From positions 1 to 28,224 of the forward strand of contig JAFYCU010000005.1 in the NCBI GenBank assembly GCA_017545095.1: DNA of 28,224 bases, read 5' to 3'. Made by a program: the position numbers and the translations under genes. Each line of letters begins with the position of its first letter. The stretch's first letter is position 1. The notes beneath the pieces were generated by a model, which was not told the DNA's origin, did not search any database, and saw only the letters and a program-made list of their open reading frames with translations. This document shows positions 8,387 to 15,947 of this stretch, piece by piece. The DNA comes from Muribaculaceae bacterium. Lineage in GTDB: Bacteria > Bacteroidota > Bacteroidia > Bacteroidales > Muribaculaceae.

Positions 8387-8998
8387 ATGAAACGCTTAAT
8401 CACCCTGCTGGCTCTTGTGAGCATGATTGCCACCGCCAGCGCCATGAGCTACAGCCAGGCCTGCGAGCAGGCCTTGTTCCTGACCGACAAGATGGCCTAT
8501 GAGCTGAGACTGACCAACACCCAGAGCAACGCTGCCTACGAGATCAACCTCGACTACATCATGAATATTAATGTGGCAGGCGACCTCTTCGGCACCTACT
8601 GGAACCGCCGCAACACCGAACTGAGCTACGTGCTCACCGCCGCACAGTACCGCACCTTCACGGCAACGAGCTACTTCTACCGTCCCATCACGTGGACGAG
8701 CCACAAGTTCCACTTCGTGATCTATGACCGCTACGACAAGGGTCGCCTGTATGGTTCCATTCCCTCGGGTTACCACACCTACAAGGGCGGCAACCGCCAC
8801 AACGACACCAGTCCCTACCGCGGAGACACGCACGACACATACGGCAAAGGAAAAGTGCACAACAACGGGAAAACCACCACCCCTCCCACTAGAGTGAATC
8901 CCGGAGGAGGCTCCGCTCGCAAGCCCAACACCGGCACCACGGCCAAGCGCCAAAGTGCCAACGAGGGCAAGAGCATGACCAACAACCGCCGCCACTGA
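8387..8998 (+). CDS. Small secreted protein of unknown function
   Basis: A 203-residue protein with a clear signal peptide (MKRLITLLALVSMIATASA, cleavage likely before Met20). The mature N-terminal part (to about residue 125) looks folded: YSQACEQALFLTDKMAYEL, then several Tyr/Asn-rich segments such as FGTYWNRRNTELSYVLTAAQ. The rest is low-complexity, rich in Gly, Asn, Thr, His and basic residues, and probably disordered. I do not recognise the family. It is likely exported to the periplasm or surface. It stands alone and is followed by a hairpin terminator. Confidence 0.75.
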   Translation: MKRLITLLALVSMIATASAMSYSQACEQALFLTDKMAYELRLTNTQSNAAYEINLDYIMNINVAGDLFGTYWNRRNTELSYVLTAAQYRTFTATSYFYRPITWTSHKFHFVIYDRYDKGRLYGSIPSGYHTYKGGNRHNDTSPYRGDTHDTYGKGKVHNNGKTTTPPTRVNPGGGSARKPNTGTTAKRQSANEGKSMTNNRRH

Positions 8999-9029
8999 CA
9001 CAGCTGGGCGACACACCACCGAACAACCA

Positions 9030-9070
9030 GGCCGGTGCCACCACACAAGGTGAGCACCGGCCGCTTTGTA
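9030..9070 (+). terminator. Hairpin terminator after the secreted-protein gene
   Basis: GGCCGGTGC at 9030-9038 pairs with GCACCGGCC at 9054-9062; the inner CACC/GGTG pair extends the stem with a one-base bulge. A short GCTTTGT follows. The T tract is weak. Confidence 0.5.
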
Positions 9071-9464
9071 TGACCCGAGGACAAACGCAGAGCCATTCAG
9101 TGGTATGAATAGTTTAAGACTGTTGCAGAATAATGAGGCTTATGTTTGCAGAAGGATTTTCAGCTGGTGGCTGACATTTGAGTAACCCCGCGTGGCTCAT
9201 TAGAACGAGCGTAGCGAGTGGATAATGAGCCATGCGGTAAAGATCGTGCCAAATATTCGTCGCTGAAAGCGACCACTTTGTTTCCCCGAACAGCGATAAT
9301 TCCCATTTTTTTCAAGCCTCGGAATCCCACCCTTGCGAATTGACGCAAAATTATTTGTTGGTATTGAAATTTTTCGTAATTTTGCATCGAAAATCTCTAA
9401 TTATTAACCCTGTCGCGCCATGCGAGCACTCGTAACGGCACGGCACAAAACCTTTCAAGACCCA
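9063..9464. other. Leader region of the first BspA-like gene
   Basis: This 400-bp stretch has no credible gene. It holds a perfect 10-bp inverted repeat at 9193-9232 (TGGCTCATTA and its complement) without a T tract, and the promoter at 9354-9384. About 70 bp around the promoter, from AATTGACGCAAAA to AATTTTGCA, is nearly identical to 19971-20018 upstream of the second paralog. Confidence 0.55.
9354..9384 (+). promoter_or_regulatory. Bacteroidetes-type promoter for BspA-like gene 1
   Basis: TTTG at 9354-9357, a 19-bp spacer, and TAATTTTG at 9377-9384. The whole block recurs at 19986-20016 before the paralog with the same spacing. Confidence 0.75.
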
Positions 9465-11381
9465 ATGAGAAAGAGCTACATTCTCAAGTGCGCGGCGATG
9501 TTTGCCGCTGCTTTGCTGGCTTGGATACCAGCACAGGCGTTCGACGTCGACGGCATGTCGTATGAGGTGAACGACGCCACCGCCAAAACCGTCACCCTCA
9601 CCAAGGGTAAGTCATCGACCACCCACGTCATGGTGCCTGAAACCGTGACCAGCGGCGGCGAGACCTATACGGTGAACACCATCGGCCAGAATGCCTTCGC
9701 ACGCTGCGAAGTGGTGGGACAAATCGACCTCCCCGGAACCGTGACTCGCCTGGAATTCTACGCATTCTATGAGCTGGACGCCACCGGCATCCGCATCAGG
9801 GGCGACTTGGACTATGTGGAATTTGGCGCCTTCTACGGCAACAAGGTGAGAGCCATCATCTGCTACTCCACCACCTATTTCGCTCAGGATATGGGCGTTC
9901 TCGCCAACAAAGAGAAGACGATGATTATCGCCTGCCCCGGAAGACCCTCCAACGAAAAGTGGAACTCACCCAACCTCACCATCCCCGAGGGATATGAGTA
10001 CATCGCGCCCTATGCCTTCGCCGAGAATCAGAATCTTACGGGAATCACCATCCCAGCTTCAATCAAGGAAATTGGCCTAGGAGCCTTTGAGCAGTGCCCC
10101 AACCTGAGATCAATCAACATCCAAGGCGGAGACACGCAGGTGGGCGACCGCGCCTTTATTGGTTGCGAACAGGTGACAAGCCTGAGCTTGCCCACGGGGT
10201 TGAAGACTGTGGGACACAGCGCATTCTATGACCTGATGGCTCTGACAACACTCAATCTGCCCGAAGGTATGATTTCAACGGGAAACAACTCGTTTGGTGG
10301 TTGCGAAACGCTCAGCACCGTTAATTTCCCCAGCACACTCCAGACCATTGGCGAACGTGCTTTCATTGCTTGCAGTGCCTTGAAGCAGGTCAACTTCCCC
10401 GAATCACTCGACACTATCGGCAACAACGCTTTCTTTAATGCCGACCTTCAGGCAGTTGACCTGAAAAACGTCAAGTGGGTGGGCGGACAAGCCTTCAGCA
10501 ACAACTACAATCTGTCGTCGGTGGATTTTGGCGAGCAACTTGATTTCCTGGGCAATGCCGCATTCTATGGTTGCCGCACGCTCTCCACTGCCATCTTGCC
10601 TGCCAGCGTGCGCACAATGGAAGGCACCACCTTCTACAGATGTTCAGGTCTGAACAGCCTCACCATTGGTGCCGGTGTCGAGACCATCGGTCAAGGCATC
10701 ACGGTGGGAACCACCTCACTGAATGCCATCGAGATTGACCCTGCCAACACCCACTATGCCATCAAAGACGGATGGCTCTATACCAGCGATTTCAAGAATC
10801 TGGTGGCCATCCCGGGTGCAATGACAGGTGTGCTCACCATTCCCGAGGGCACCGAAAGCGTTGGACAACAAGCCGGCCGCATGCTGGCCATCACCGAGTT
10901 GGTGACATCAGCAGGACTCAAGACACTGGAGGGTGCTGCTTTCATGGGATGCAGCCAACTTGCGAAAGTCACTTTCAGCGCCACCGTTGATTCCATCGCA
11001 AGCAACGCGTTTGCCAGCAGTTCGGCCATCACCGAGGTCACCTCGCTCAACCGCGTGCCACCCACGGGCGGCGTGTTCGACGAAGCCGTCTACAGTGCAG
11101 CCACGCTCTATGTGCCTCGTGGCAGCAAGGAGGCATATGCCGCTCATGAGAACTGGGGCAAGTTCCTCACCATCGAGGAGATTGACGGGGAAGAGCCCGG
11201 CCTGCCCGGTGACCTGAACGGCGACGGCAGCGTGGACGTGGAGGACGTGAACGCCCTCATCAACGTGATCCTCGAGACCATCAGCCCCACCCAGCTGGCC
11301 GGCAACAGCGACATCGACGGCAGCGGCACCACCGACATCGCCGACGTGAACGTGCTCATCAACATGATTCTGGCACAATAA
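9465..11381 (+). CDS. BspA-like leucine-rich-repeat surface protein with C-terminal dockerin-like domain (copy 1)
   Basis: A 638-residue secreted protein. Signal peptide at 1-25 ending AQA before FDVDGMSYEV. Residues from about 60 to 520 are BspA/LRR_5-type repeats with recurring phrases such as IGQNAFARCE, IKEIGLGAFEQC and TIGNNAFFNA. A region with VPPTGGVF and LYVPRGSKEAY follows, as is usual at the end of these repeats. The last 60 residues hold two calcium-binding loops, DLNGDGSVDVEDVNALI and DIDGSGTTDIADVNVLI, in the type I dockerin pattern. Such proteins are thought to act in adhesion or surface complexes; no ligand can be assigned. I chose ATG 9465, not 9420, because it starts a clean signal peptide and matches the paralog. 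A terminator follows. Confidence 0.88.
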   Translation: MRKSYILKCAAMFAAALLAWIPAQAFDVDGMSYEVNDATAKTVTLTKGKSSTTHVMVPETVTSGGETYTVNTIGQNAFARCEVVGQIDLPGTVTRLEFYAFYELDATGIRIRGDLDYVEFGAFYGNKVRAIICYSTTYFAQDMGVLANKEKTMIIACPGRPSNEKWNSPNLTIPEGYEYIAPYAFAENQNLTGITIPASIKEIGLGAFEQCPNLRSINIQGGDTQVGDRAFIGCEQVTSLSLPTGLKTVGHSAFYDLMALTTLNLPEGMISTGNNSFGGCETLSTVNFPSTLQTIGERAFIACSALKQVNFPESLDTIGNNAFFNADLQAVDLKNVKWVGGQAFSNNYNLSSVDFGEQLDFLGNAAFYGCRTLSTAILPASVRTMEGTTFYRCSGLNSLTIGAGVETIGQGITVGTTSLNAIEIDPANTHYAIKDGWLYTSDFKNLVAIPGAMTGVLTIPEGTESVGQQAGRMLAITELVTSAGLKTLEGAAFMGCSQLAKVTFSATVDSIASNAFASSSAITEVTSLNRVPPTGGVFDEAVYSAATLYVPRGSKEAYAAHENWGKFLTIEEIDGEEPGLPGDLNGDGSVDVEDVNALINVILETISPTQLAGNSDIDGSGTTDIADVNVLINMILAQ

Positions 11382-11414
11382 GCTTGTTTGATCAGAAGTA
11401 AAGCAGCAAAAAAC

Positions 11415-11468
11415 AAGGCCAGGCACTCAAGGTGGTCCCAGCCGCCATTGTGCCTGGCCTTTTATTGT
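11415..11468 (+). terminator. Rho-independent terminator after BspA-like gene 1
   Basis: AAGGCCAGGCAC at 11415-11426 pairs perfectly with GTGCCTGGCCTT at 11450-11461, followed by TTATTGTG. The loop may hold a second short stem. Confidence 0.8.
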
Positions 11469-11746
11469 GCAACGACCTGTTCGGTGGCTAGTATTGGTAA
11501 CTGCGCGGCTATGGCTCCGACAACACCATGGCTGGCATCGTGAGCGTGGACAACGATGGCAACATAAAGGTCACACACCTTCACATCCCGCTTCGCACTG
11601 AATGAGTCATACGACAAATAGGCAAACACCGCCATAGCCGCAAACCGCAACACCAGATAAAAACCATATGGCATATCAGCCAATATCAACAGCAACAAAA
11701 CCGCAATCACAAGCTTGATGATTGGTTTCATGTGAGCCATATTCAT
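11462..11746 (-). CDS. DUF6804-like small membrane protein, apparently truncated and fused to foreign sequence
   Basis: The 94-residue reading frame starts like the DUF6804 family: KPIIKLVIAVLLLLILAD, then MPYGFYLVLRFAAMAVFAYL, giving two membrane helices. Family members as I remember them continue with a further hydrophobic segment and a conserved WN/VD-type ending; here the frame after SYDSFSAKRD instead runs through GC-richer sequence and ends VVHAHDASHGVVG and beyond, with no membrane character. That tail is antisense to a protein-like fragment at 11501-11605. I infer a truncation at about 11606-11615. The gene is last in the seven-gene operon and overlaps the 53-residue gene by 4 nt (ATGA). 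It may start at Met6. Function unknown. Confidence 0.6.
   Translation of the reverse strand: MNMAHMKPIIKLVIAVLLLLILADMPYGFYLVLRFAAMAVFAYLSYDSFSAKRDVKVCDLYVAIVVHAHDASHGVVGAIAAQLPILATEQVVAQ
11501..11605 (+). pseudogene. Remnant C terminus of an unidentified protein
   Basis: A 34-residue fragment reading LRGYGSDNTMAGIVSVDN and on to IKVTHLHIPLRTE before a TGA. It looks strongly protein-like but is preceded by an in-frame TAA and has no start, so it seems to be the 3' end of a lost gene. It resembles the ends of some metallophosphoesterase-like proteins, but that is a guess. It lies antisense to the odd tail of the DUF6804-like gene. Confidence 0.4.
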
Positions 11747-11904
11747 TTCTTCTTCCCAAAAATCGCAGAGAGAATCATATTGCCAATTTTGCGTTCTACT
11801 CCTGCTTTGGATGTTGGTATGCCAGTTTTACGAGCAAGCTGCTGTCTAACTTGTGTTAAACCTATAGCTCGTTTCCACGAGAAAGAGAGTCCTGGGATTT
11901 TCAT
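11743..11904 (-). CDS. 53-residue basic protein of the VWA/PP2C/kinase operon
   Basis: A short gene of 53 residues starting MKIPGLSFSWKRAIGLTQVR, with a middle part LARKTGIPTSKAGVERKIG and a basic end GKKK. It starts 2 nt after the DUF4407 stop and its stop overlaps the next start as ATGA, so it is clearly part of the operon. It is rich in Lys and Arg, has no membrane helix, and could bind nucleic acid, acidic lipid or an operon partner. I have the impression that proteins with this N-terminal FSWKRA phrase occur elsewhere in Bacteroidetes, but cannot name a family. Tight spacing and protein-like composition support it as real. Confidence 0.72.
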   Translation of the reverse strand: MKIPGLSFSWKRAIGLTQVRQQLARKTGIPTSKAGVERKIGNMILSAIFGKKK

Positions 11905-11906
11905 TG

Positions 11907-13256
11907 TTAGTTATTCTCTGTGCTATTCGACCTTATGTAAAGTGAAGGATTTTCTTTGATTTTTTCAAGTTCCTCGGCTCTCCATCTATCAATTGCAGTT
12001 TGTAGTAGTTCGGCTTGAGCTTTTGCAATTCTATCCATAAGTTCTTTGTTTGCAAGCAATTCTGCTTCAAGTCGTTCTCGGTTCTTTTGAGTTGATATCT
12101 GAACTTCCGTATTTATCTCATCATTCAAGTCTGAAATTTGTTTGTCAGACATCACGCGAACCTTATGCATTTCAGTTCGCAAGTAATCATCGTATGGGCC
12201 GGCATCCACCATCATTTTAAAAATAGTTGGAATCACCTCTATTGATATAAACAGTAACGTGATGAATAGTCGCGCCAAAAATAACGATAAATTCTCTGAA
12301 ACTGATGTTATCTCGTTTAGCGCATTTATTTGGGCACAAAAGCCAGTTAACGCCTTCTGACCTTCAGCACCTTCTTTTTCTATTTCAGAGATTTTGTCAT
12401 CAACTTCTTTTAACCTCCTGTTATACTCATCAATCTCGTTTTGCACACTAACAGTTCTTTGTTTAATGTAAGTCTGGTTATTTGCATTGTTTTGCCTTTC
12501 TTCCTGTCGTAGTGCAGCCAATTCTCCCTTTAATCTATTAACTTGGTTTTCTAGTTGTCTCGCAGCTGGGCCATAACCTTTCTTTTTGGTTACACCATCT
12601 CCATTAGTTTCATTATATAATCTTTTTTCAGCTTCACTGAGTTCTTTTTCTTTGTCTGCAACCCTTCCCGACACACCATCTAACCTTCCTGCGCGTAAAT
12701 CAGTTAATTGATTATTTCTTGTTGCTATTTGGTCTTCAATTTCTTTGCGCTGTTGATAAAGCAAATCATGCGCTTTTCTTACATCATCACCAACCTTGCC
12801 CTGGTCAATTATCAACTGAGATTTGATTTTATCTTGAAATACCCTTATTTCTAATGGTGCAGAGATAACTATACCTAAAAAAATAGCAAGAATGATTCGA
12901 GGTAACCCCCCTAATAGCTCAGCTTTACTAATTGTGTGTTTCCCATCAGAGTACATGGTGTTCACCATAAATCTGTCTAGATTAAATATCATCAATCCCC
13001 AAATAAATCCAAACGCCAATGGAATATATAAAGGAGCCTCTTGAAACACAAATGATATAGCATAGCTACCAGATATGAAGGCCATAATGGCAGTAAAGAG
13101 TATTGTTCCTCCTGTTCCTGCATATTTAGCATAATCAGTTGGACATTGCCTCAAGATTTTTTTGTTAACTCCAGCACAAGTCCAAAGAAACTCATTAAGC
13201 AAACCACCCCATTTGACGGTCTCTCTTTGTTGCATATTCTGATTTTCCGAACGCAT
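11907..13256 (-). CDS. DUF4407 membrane protein with long coiled coils
   Basis: A 449-residue protein with four predicted membrane helices, at about 50-71, 77-97, 118-138 and 326-349. A long charged coiled-coil region (about 145-315) lies between helices 3 and 4, and a second coiled coil rich in Glu and Lys follows helix 4. FNLDRFMVNTMYSDG after helix 2 and IPTIFKMMVDAGPYDDYLR after helix 4 match the DUF4407 family. Function is unknown; the layout suits a scaffold or sensor in the inner membrane that recruits cytoplasmic partners. It starts 2 nt after the stop of the kinase-Ig gene, so it is part of the same operon and may be the membrane partner or target of the kinases. Confidence 0.88.
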   Translation of the reverse strand: MRSENQNMQQRETVKWGGLLNEFLWTCAGVNKKILRQCPTDYAKYAGTGGTILFTAIMAFISGSYAISFVFQEAPLYIPLAFGFIWGLMIFNLDRFMVNTMYSDGKHTISKAELLGGLPRIILAIFLGIVISAPLEIRVFQDKIKSQLIIDQGKVGDDVRKAHDLLYQQRKEIEDQIATRNNQLTDLRAGRLDGVSGRVADKEKELSEAEKRLYNETNGDGVTKKKGYGPAARQLENQVNRLKGELAALRQEERQNNANNQTYIKQRTVSVQNEIDEYNRRLKEVDDKISEIEKEGAEGQKALTGFCAQINALNEITSVSENLSLFLARLFITLLFISIEVIPTIFKMMVDAGPYDDYLRTEMHKVRVMSDKQISDLNDEINTEVQISTQKNRERLEAELLANKELMDRIAKAQAELLQTAIDRWRAEELEKIKENPSLYIRSNSTENN

Positions 13257-13258
13257 AT

Positions 13259-14869
13259 CTATCTTTTTATAAAGTTATATAATTTTCTAACAATACTTTT
13301 AAAACTAAATAAAGAACGAGGCATTACAAGCTCCACTTTTATTCCTAAATCTGTTAACGATGGCACTATTGGCAGCTCTGTTTTGACAAAGTCAATATTA
13401 ATAGAGGGGAATCTTACTCCAACGTTAAATCTTGGTTGTTTGATTGATAGTGATAGGTTTGATGCAATGTTAGGTGCTGGAACTAGCAATGATTTTACTT
13501 GTGGAACAGGTAACATTTGAATATCCACATGCTTCTCTTTCTTACCGAACTCGTCTTCAGCACTAATTATATATGATGTCGCTTTTAATGGTTCAACCAT
13601 TTTTTCTCCAGAACAGTTTACGACTTCATCATTGAGCCATACGGTTTTGGCATGTTTAACATCCCATGAAAGAATTACAGGAATTTTTGGGAAAATATAG
13701 TATTTATCTGCACTAAATAATATTTCACATTCATCAAAAACCTCAACACAGATTTGCTTCCTTATATAGTGTCCGTTCTCGGTTTTTACGCTCAATTCAA
13801 AAGTTGAAGTCTCGGCTAAAGCAGTATTAAAACTTCCACTTTTTTGACATTCTTGTGGTTCTTCTTTTCCTACGTTTGTAAAGAATATTTCAGCTTCAAA
13901 AGGAACGTTCCAAGTTATACTAATTGACTGAGTATTACGGACTGCTTTGGTTGCTGATGATATGAATGATATTTTATTTTCCTGAAGGGCTATTTCAAAT
14001 GGAGCTAACTCATGTATATCACTTTGCTCAAGATAGCTTTCGAGGATATTAAGAAGTTCTACGAAATCTTTCCCAAGCGTTTTGATGTCATTATAAATTT
14101 GAGAATTTATAATATCGTTAAAATCATCTTTTGAGAATAGTAGCCTGTCGGCATCATTTATCTTATACTTATCAGCAAGTGATGGTTTTTCGGCAATTGC
14201 CAAAATACTCAAATAAATTATGAGTTCCGAAAAATAATCAAGTTTTTCGGAAACAGATTTATTTCCAACACGTGACGGATGCTGATAGTCGGGCAGTCCT
14301 GTGACTGTATCTGACTCTCCTTTAAGCTTTGGACAATAGAATGAGTCGTAATCCACAAGATGGAGATGATGGTTATCATCGACTAAAATGTTTCCATGCT
14401 GTAAATCGCCATGAGCGAGAGATAGCTCATGAAGTGCATGGGTCATTTTAAGGAAATTTTCAGCGAGAGATTTTAATGTTTTCTTTGATTCTTTGTTCTG
14501 ATAGATATAATCTTTAATGGTTATTCCGTCTACCCAACGCATTCTTGTTGTTGGGTAAATCATTCCTTCAACATTAATTCCTTTCTCTATGTAATCAAAG
14601 TCACAAAGAAAATCAAGCTGTGCTTTTCGGATTGCTTTAGCTATTGTTTCGTAGCGTTTTTTTGAATTGCTAACATCTGAATGCCAACACCTAAAAGCCC
14701 ATTTCTTACCATCTGAAGTATTGTATGGAAATACCACAGAAAAACCTCCAGCATAGGCAATGAGCCTATTTCTGGCATCTCGTATAAACATCCCATTCTT
14801 TGCATGTTCATCAAGGACTAGAACGCTTTTATTCTCTATTGATGTTCTTATGCTAGGAATGGTTGGCAT
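13259..14869 (-). CDS. Protein-kinase-fold protein with C-terminal Ig-like domains
   Basis: A 536-residue protein. Residues 1-300 form a kinase fold: glycine-containing strand AYAGGFSVVFPY, AFRCW at 58-62 where the usual ATP-anchoring Lys of VAIK is Arg60, catalytic loop HGDLQHGNILV with Asp155 and Asn160, and metal-binding Asp173 in VDYDS. From about 308 to 450 there are two Ig-like units, marked by SISITWNVP, IPVILSWDV and TSYIISAEDEFG, patterns like those in proteins that hang Ig modules on kinases. The end is basic. Its start overlaps the previous kinase stop by one base. It is a diverged tandem relative of the 15939 kinase. Activity is likely but not certain, given the Lys-to-Arg change. 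Confidence 0.8.
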   Translation of the reverse strand: MPTIPSIRTSIENKSVLVLDEHAKNGMFIRDARNRLIAYAGGFSVVFPYNTSDGKKWAFRCWHSDVSNSKKRYETIAKAIRKAQLDFLCDFDYIEKGINVEGMIYPTTRMRWVDGITIKDYIYQNKESKKTLKSLAENFLKMTHALHELSLAHGDLQHGNILVDDNHHLHLVDYDSFYCPKLKGESDTVTGLPDYQHPSRVGNKSVSEKLDYFSELIIYLSILAIAEKPSLADKYKINDADRLLFSKDDFNDIINSQIYNDIKTLGKDFVELLNILESYLEQSDIHELAPFEIALQENKISFISSATKAVRNTQSISITWNVPFEAEIFFTNVGKEEPQECQKSGSFNTALAETSTFELSVKTENGHYIRKQICVEVFDECEILFSADKYYIFPKIPVILSWDVKHAKTVWLNDEVVNCSGEKMVEPLKATSYIISAEDEFGKKEKHVDIQMLPVPQVKSLLVPAPNIASNLSLSIKQPRFNVGVRFPSINIDFVKTELPIVPSLTDLGIKVELVMPRSLFSFKSIVRKLYNFIKR

Positions 14870-15939
14870 TATTCTGGCTTCTTGAATTTCTCTGATATTT
14901 CAGATGACAGTTTAATTCTTTGATCTTCTTCATTTGGCTTTTTATAGCCACTACCACCAGCCCATTTGCCTGATATTTGCTTTGCATCAACAACTGTTCC
15001 GGGATTCGCTACTGGTTTGTGTGCTTTCCACTTTGAGACAATTTGTTCACTTTGTGAGACAACGGCTTCTTCTAAAGGGTAAAGTTCTTCTATAGAAGAT
15101 TTTGCCATAAACTCACAAAGTTTATCTGTTAATTGATTTAATTCGGAATCTGCTTTAAGTTTGCTGAATATACTAGATTTTCCTTTTGATTGGATGTCCT
15201 CGCCAGAAAACAATAGCGTTTCCGTGTCTTCCATATTCAATTCAGTCCATAAAGATGGATTCTTAGCTATAGCTTTAAGACTGAGATAGATTACTAACTC
15301 TGAAAAATAATCAGCCTTTTCGGAAACCGTTTCATTCTTCCATCGAGATTCATGTTGGTATCCAGCAAGTCCTTTAATTTCGTCAGCCATTCCATCTAAT
15401 GCAGGTACATACATTGAATCATAGTCAACAAGCACCAATGAATGGTCTGGTCTTACCATGATATTGCCATGTTGCAGGTCTCCATGGGAAAAGTGATTTG
15501 CATGTAAGTCGGCAACCATTATTTTGAAATTCTCGGCAATTTCATTTATGGTATTCGTCTCGTGAATATGTTCAGCTAAGAATCTCTTTAATGATTGCGC
15601 TTCAACCCAGTCCATGACAACAATGGGTTGTAGTCCTAGTGGTGTCATGATGCCGTCTTCATAGAATTCAAATCCAACAAAGTATGGTAGCTTTGCGGCT
15701 TTTAATGCTTCTGCAATTAGTTGTGTCCGGCGCTTAGCGTCCGACACTTCCGCATGCCAGCATCGAACAGCATATTTTTGTGATGCGGTCTGGTATGGAA
15801 ACACAACACAAAAACCGCCAGCGTATTTGATTAGACGAACGCCCTTTTCAATTGGATGACCATCTTTTAAAACTGAGGGATGTATTAAGGCTGGTGTTTT
15901 AATACAATTGCTGTAATCCGGAATACTGGGTAATGGCAT
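14869..15939 (-). CDS. Protein-kinase-fold protein (TerY-P triad type)
   Basis: A 356-residue protein. Kinase features: IKYAGGFCVVFPYQT, AVRCW at 57-61 (Arg59 in the place of the canonical Lys), catalytic loop HGDLQHGNIMV with Asp154 and Asn159, and VDYDS with Asp172 in the DFG position. HGD instead of HRD is common in bacterial and choline-kinase-like families. The last 60 residues are polar and Lys-rich and probably disordered. It starts 8 nt after the PP2C gene stop. With the VWA and PP2C genes it forms the three-part core known from TerY-P systems, where phosphorylation by the kinase would be reversed by the phosphatase. Both kinases share the Arg, so this is a family trait rather than a random loss. 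Confidence 0.83.
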   Translation of the reverse strand: MPLPSIPDYSNCIKTPALIHPSVLKDGHPIEKGVRLIKYAGGFCVVFPYQTASQKYAVRCWHAEVSDAKRRTQLIAEALKAAKLPYFVGFEFYEDGIMTPLGLQPIVVMDWVEAQSLKRFLAEHIHETNTINEIAENFKIMVADLHANHFSHGDLQHGNIMVRPDHSLVLVDYDSMYVPALDGMADEIKGLAGYQHESRWKNETVSEKADYFSELVIYLSLKAIAKNPSLWTELNMEDTETLLFSGEDIQSKGKSSIFSKLKADSELNQLTDKLCEFMAKSSIEELYPLEEAVVSQSEQIVSKWKAHKPVANPGTVVDAKQISGKWAGGSGYKKPNEEDQRIKLSSEISEKFKKPE

Positions 15940-15947
15940 GGCGGCTG

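Noticed and set aside
9160..9387. 75-codon minus-strand frame in the leader of BspA-like gene 1
   Set aside because: It runs through the duplicated promoter block; a similar reading appears at the other copy because the promoter DNA is repeated, not because it is a gene.
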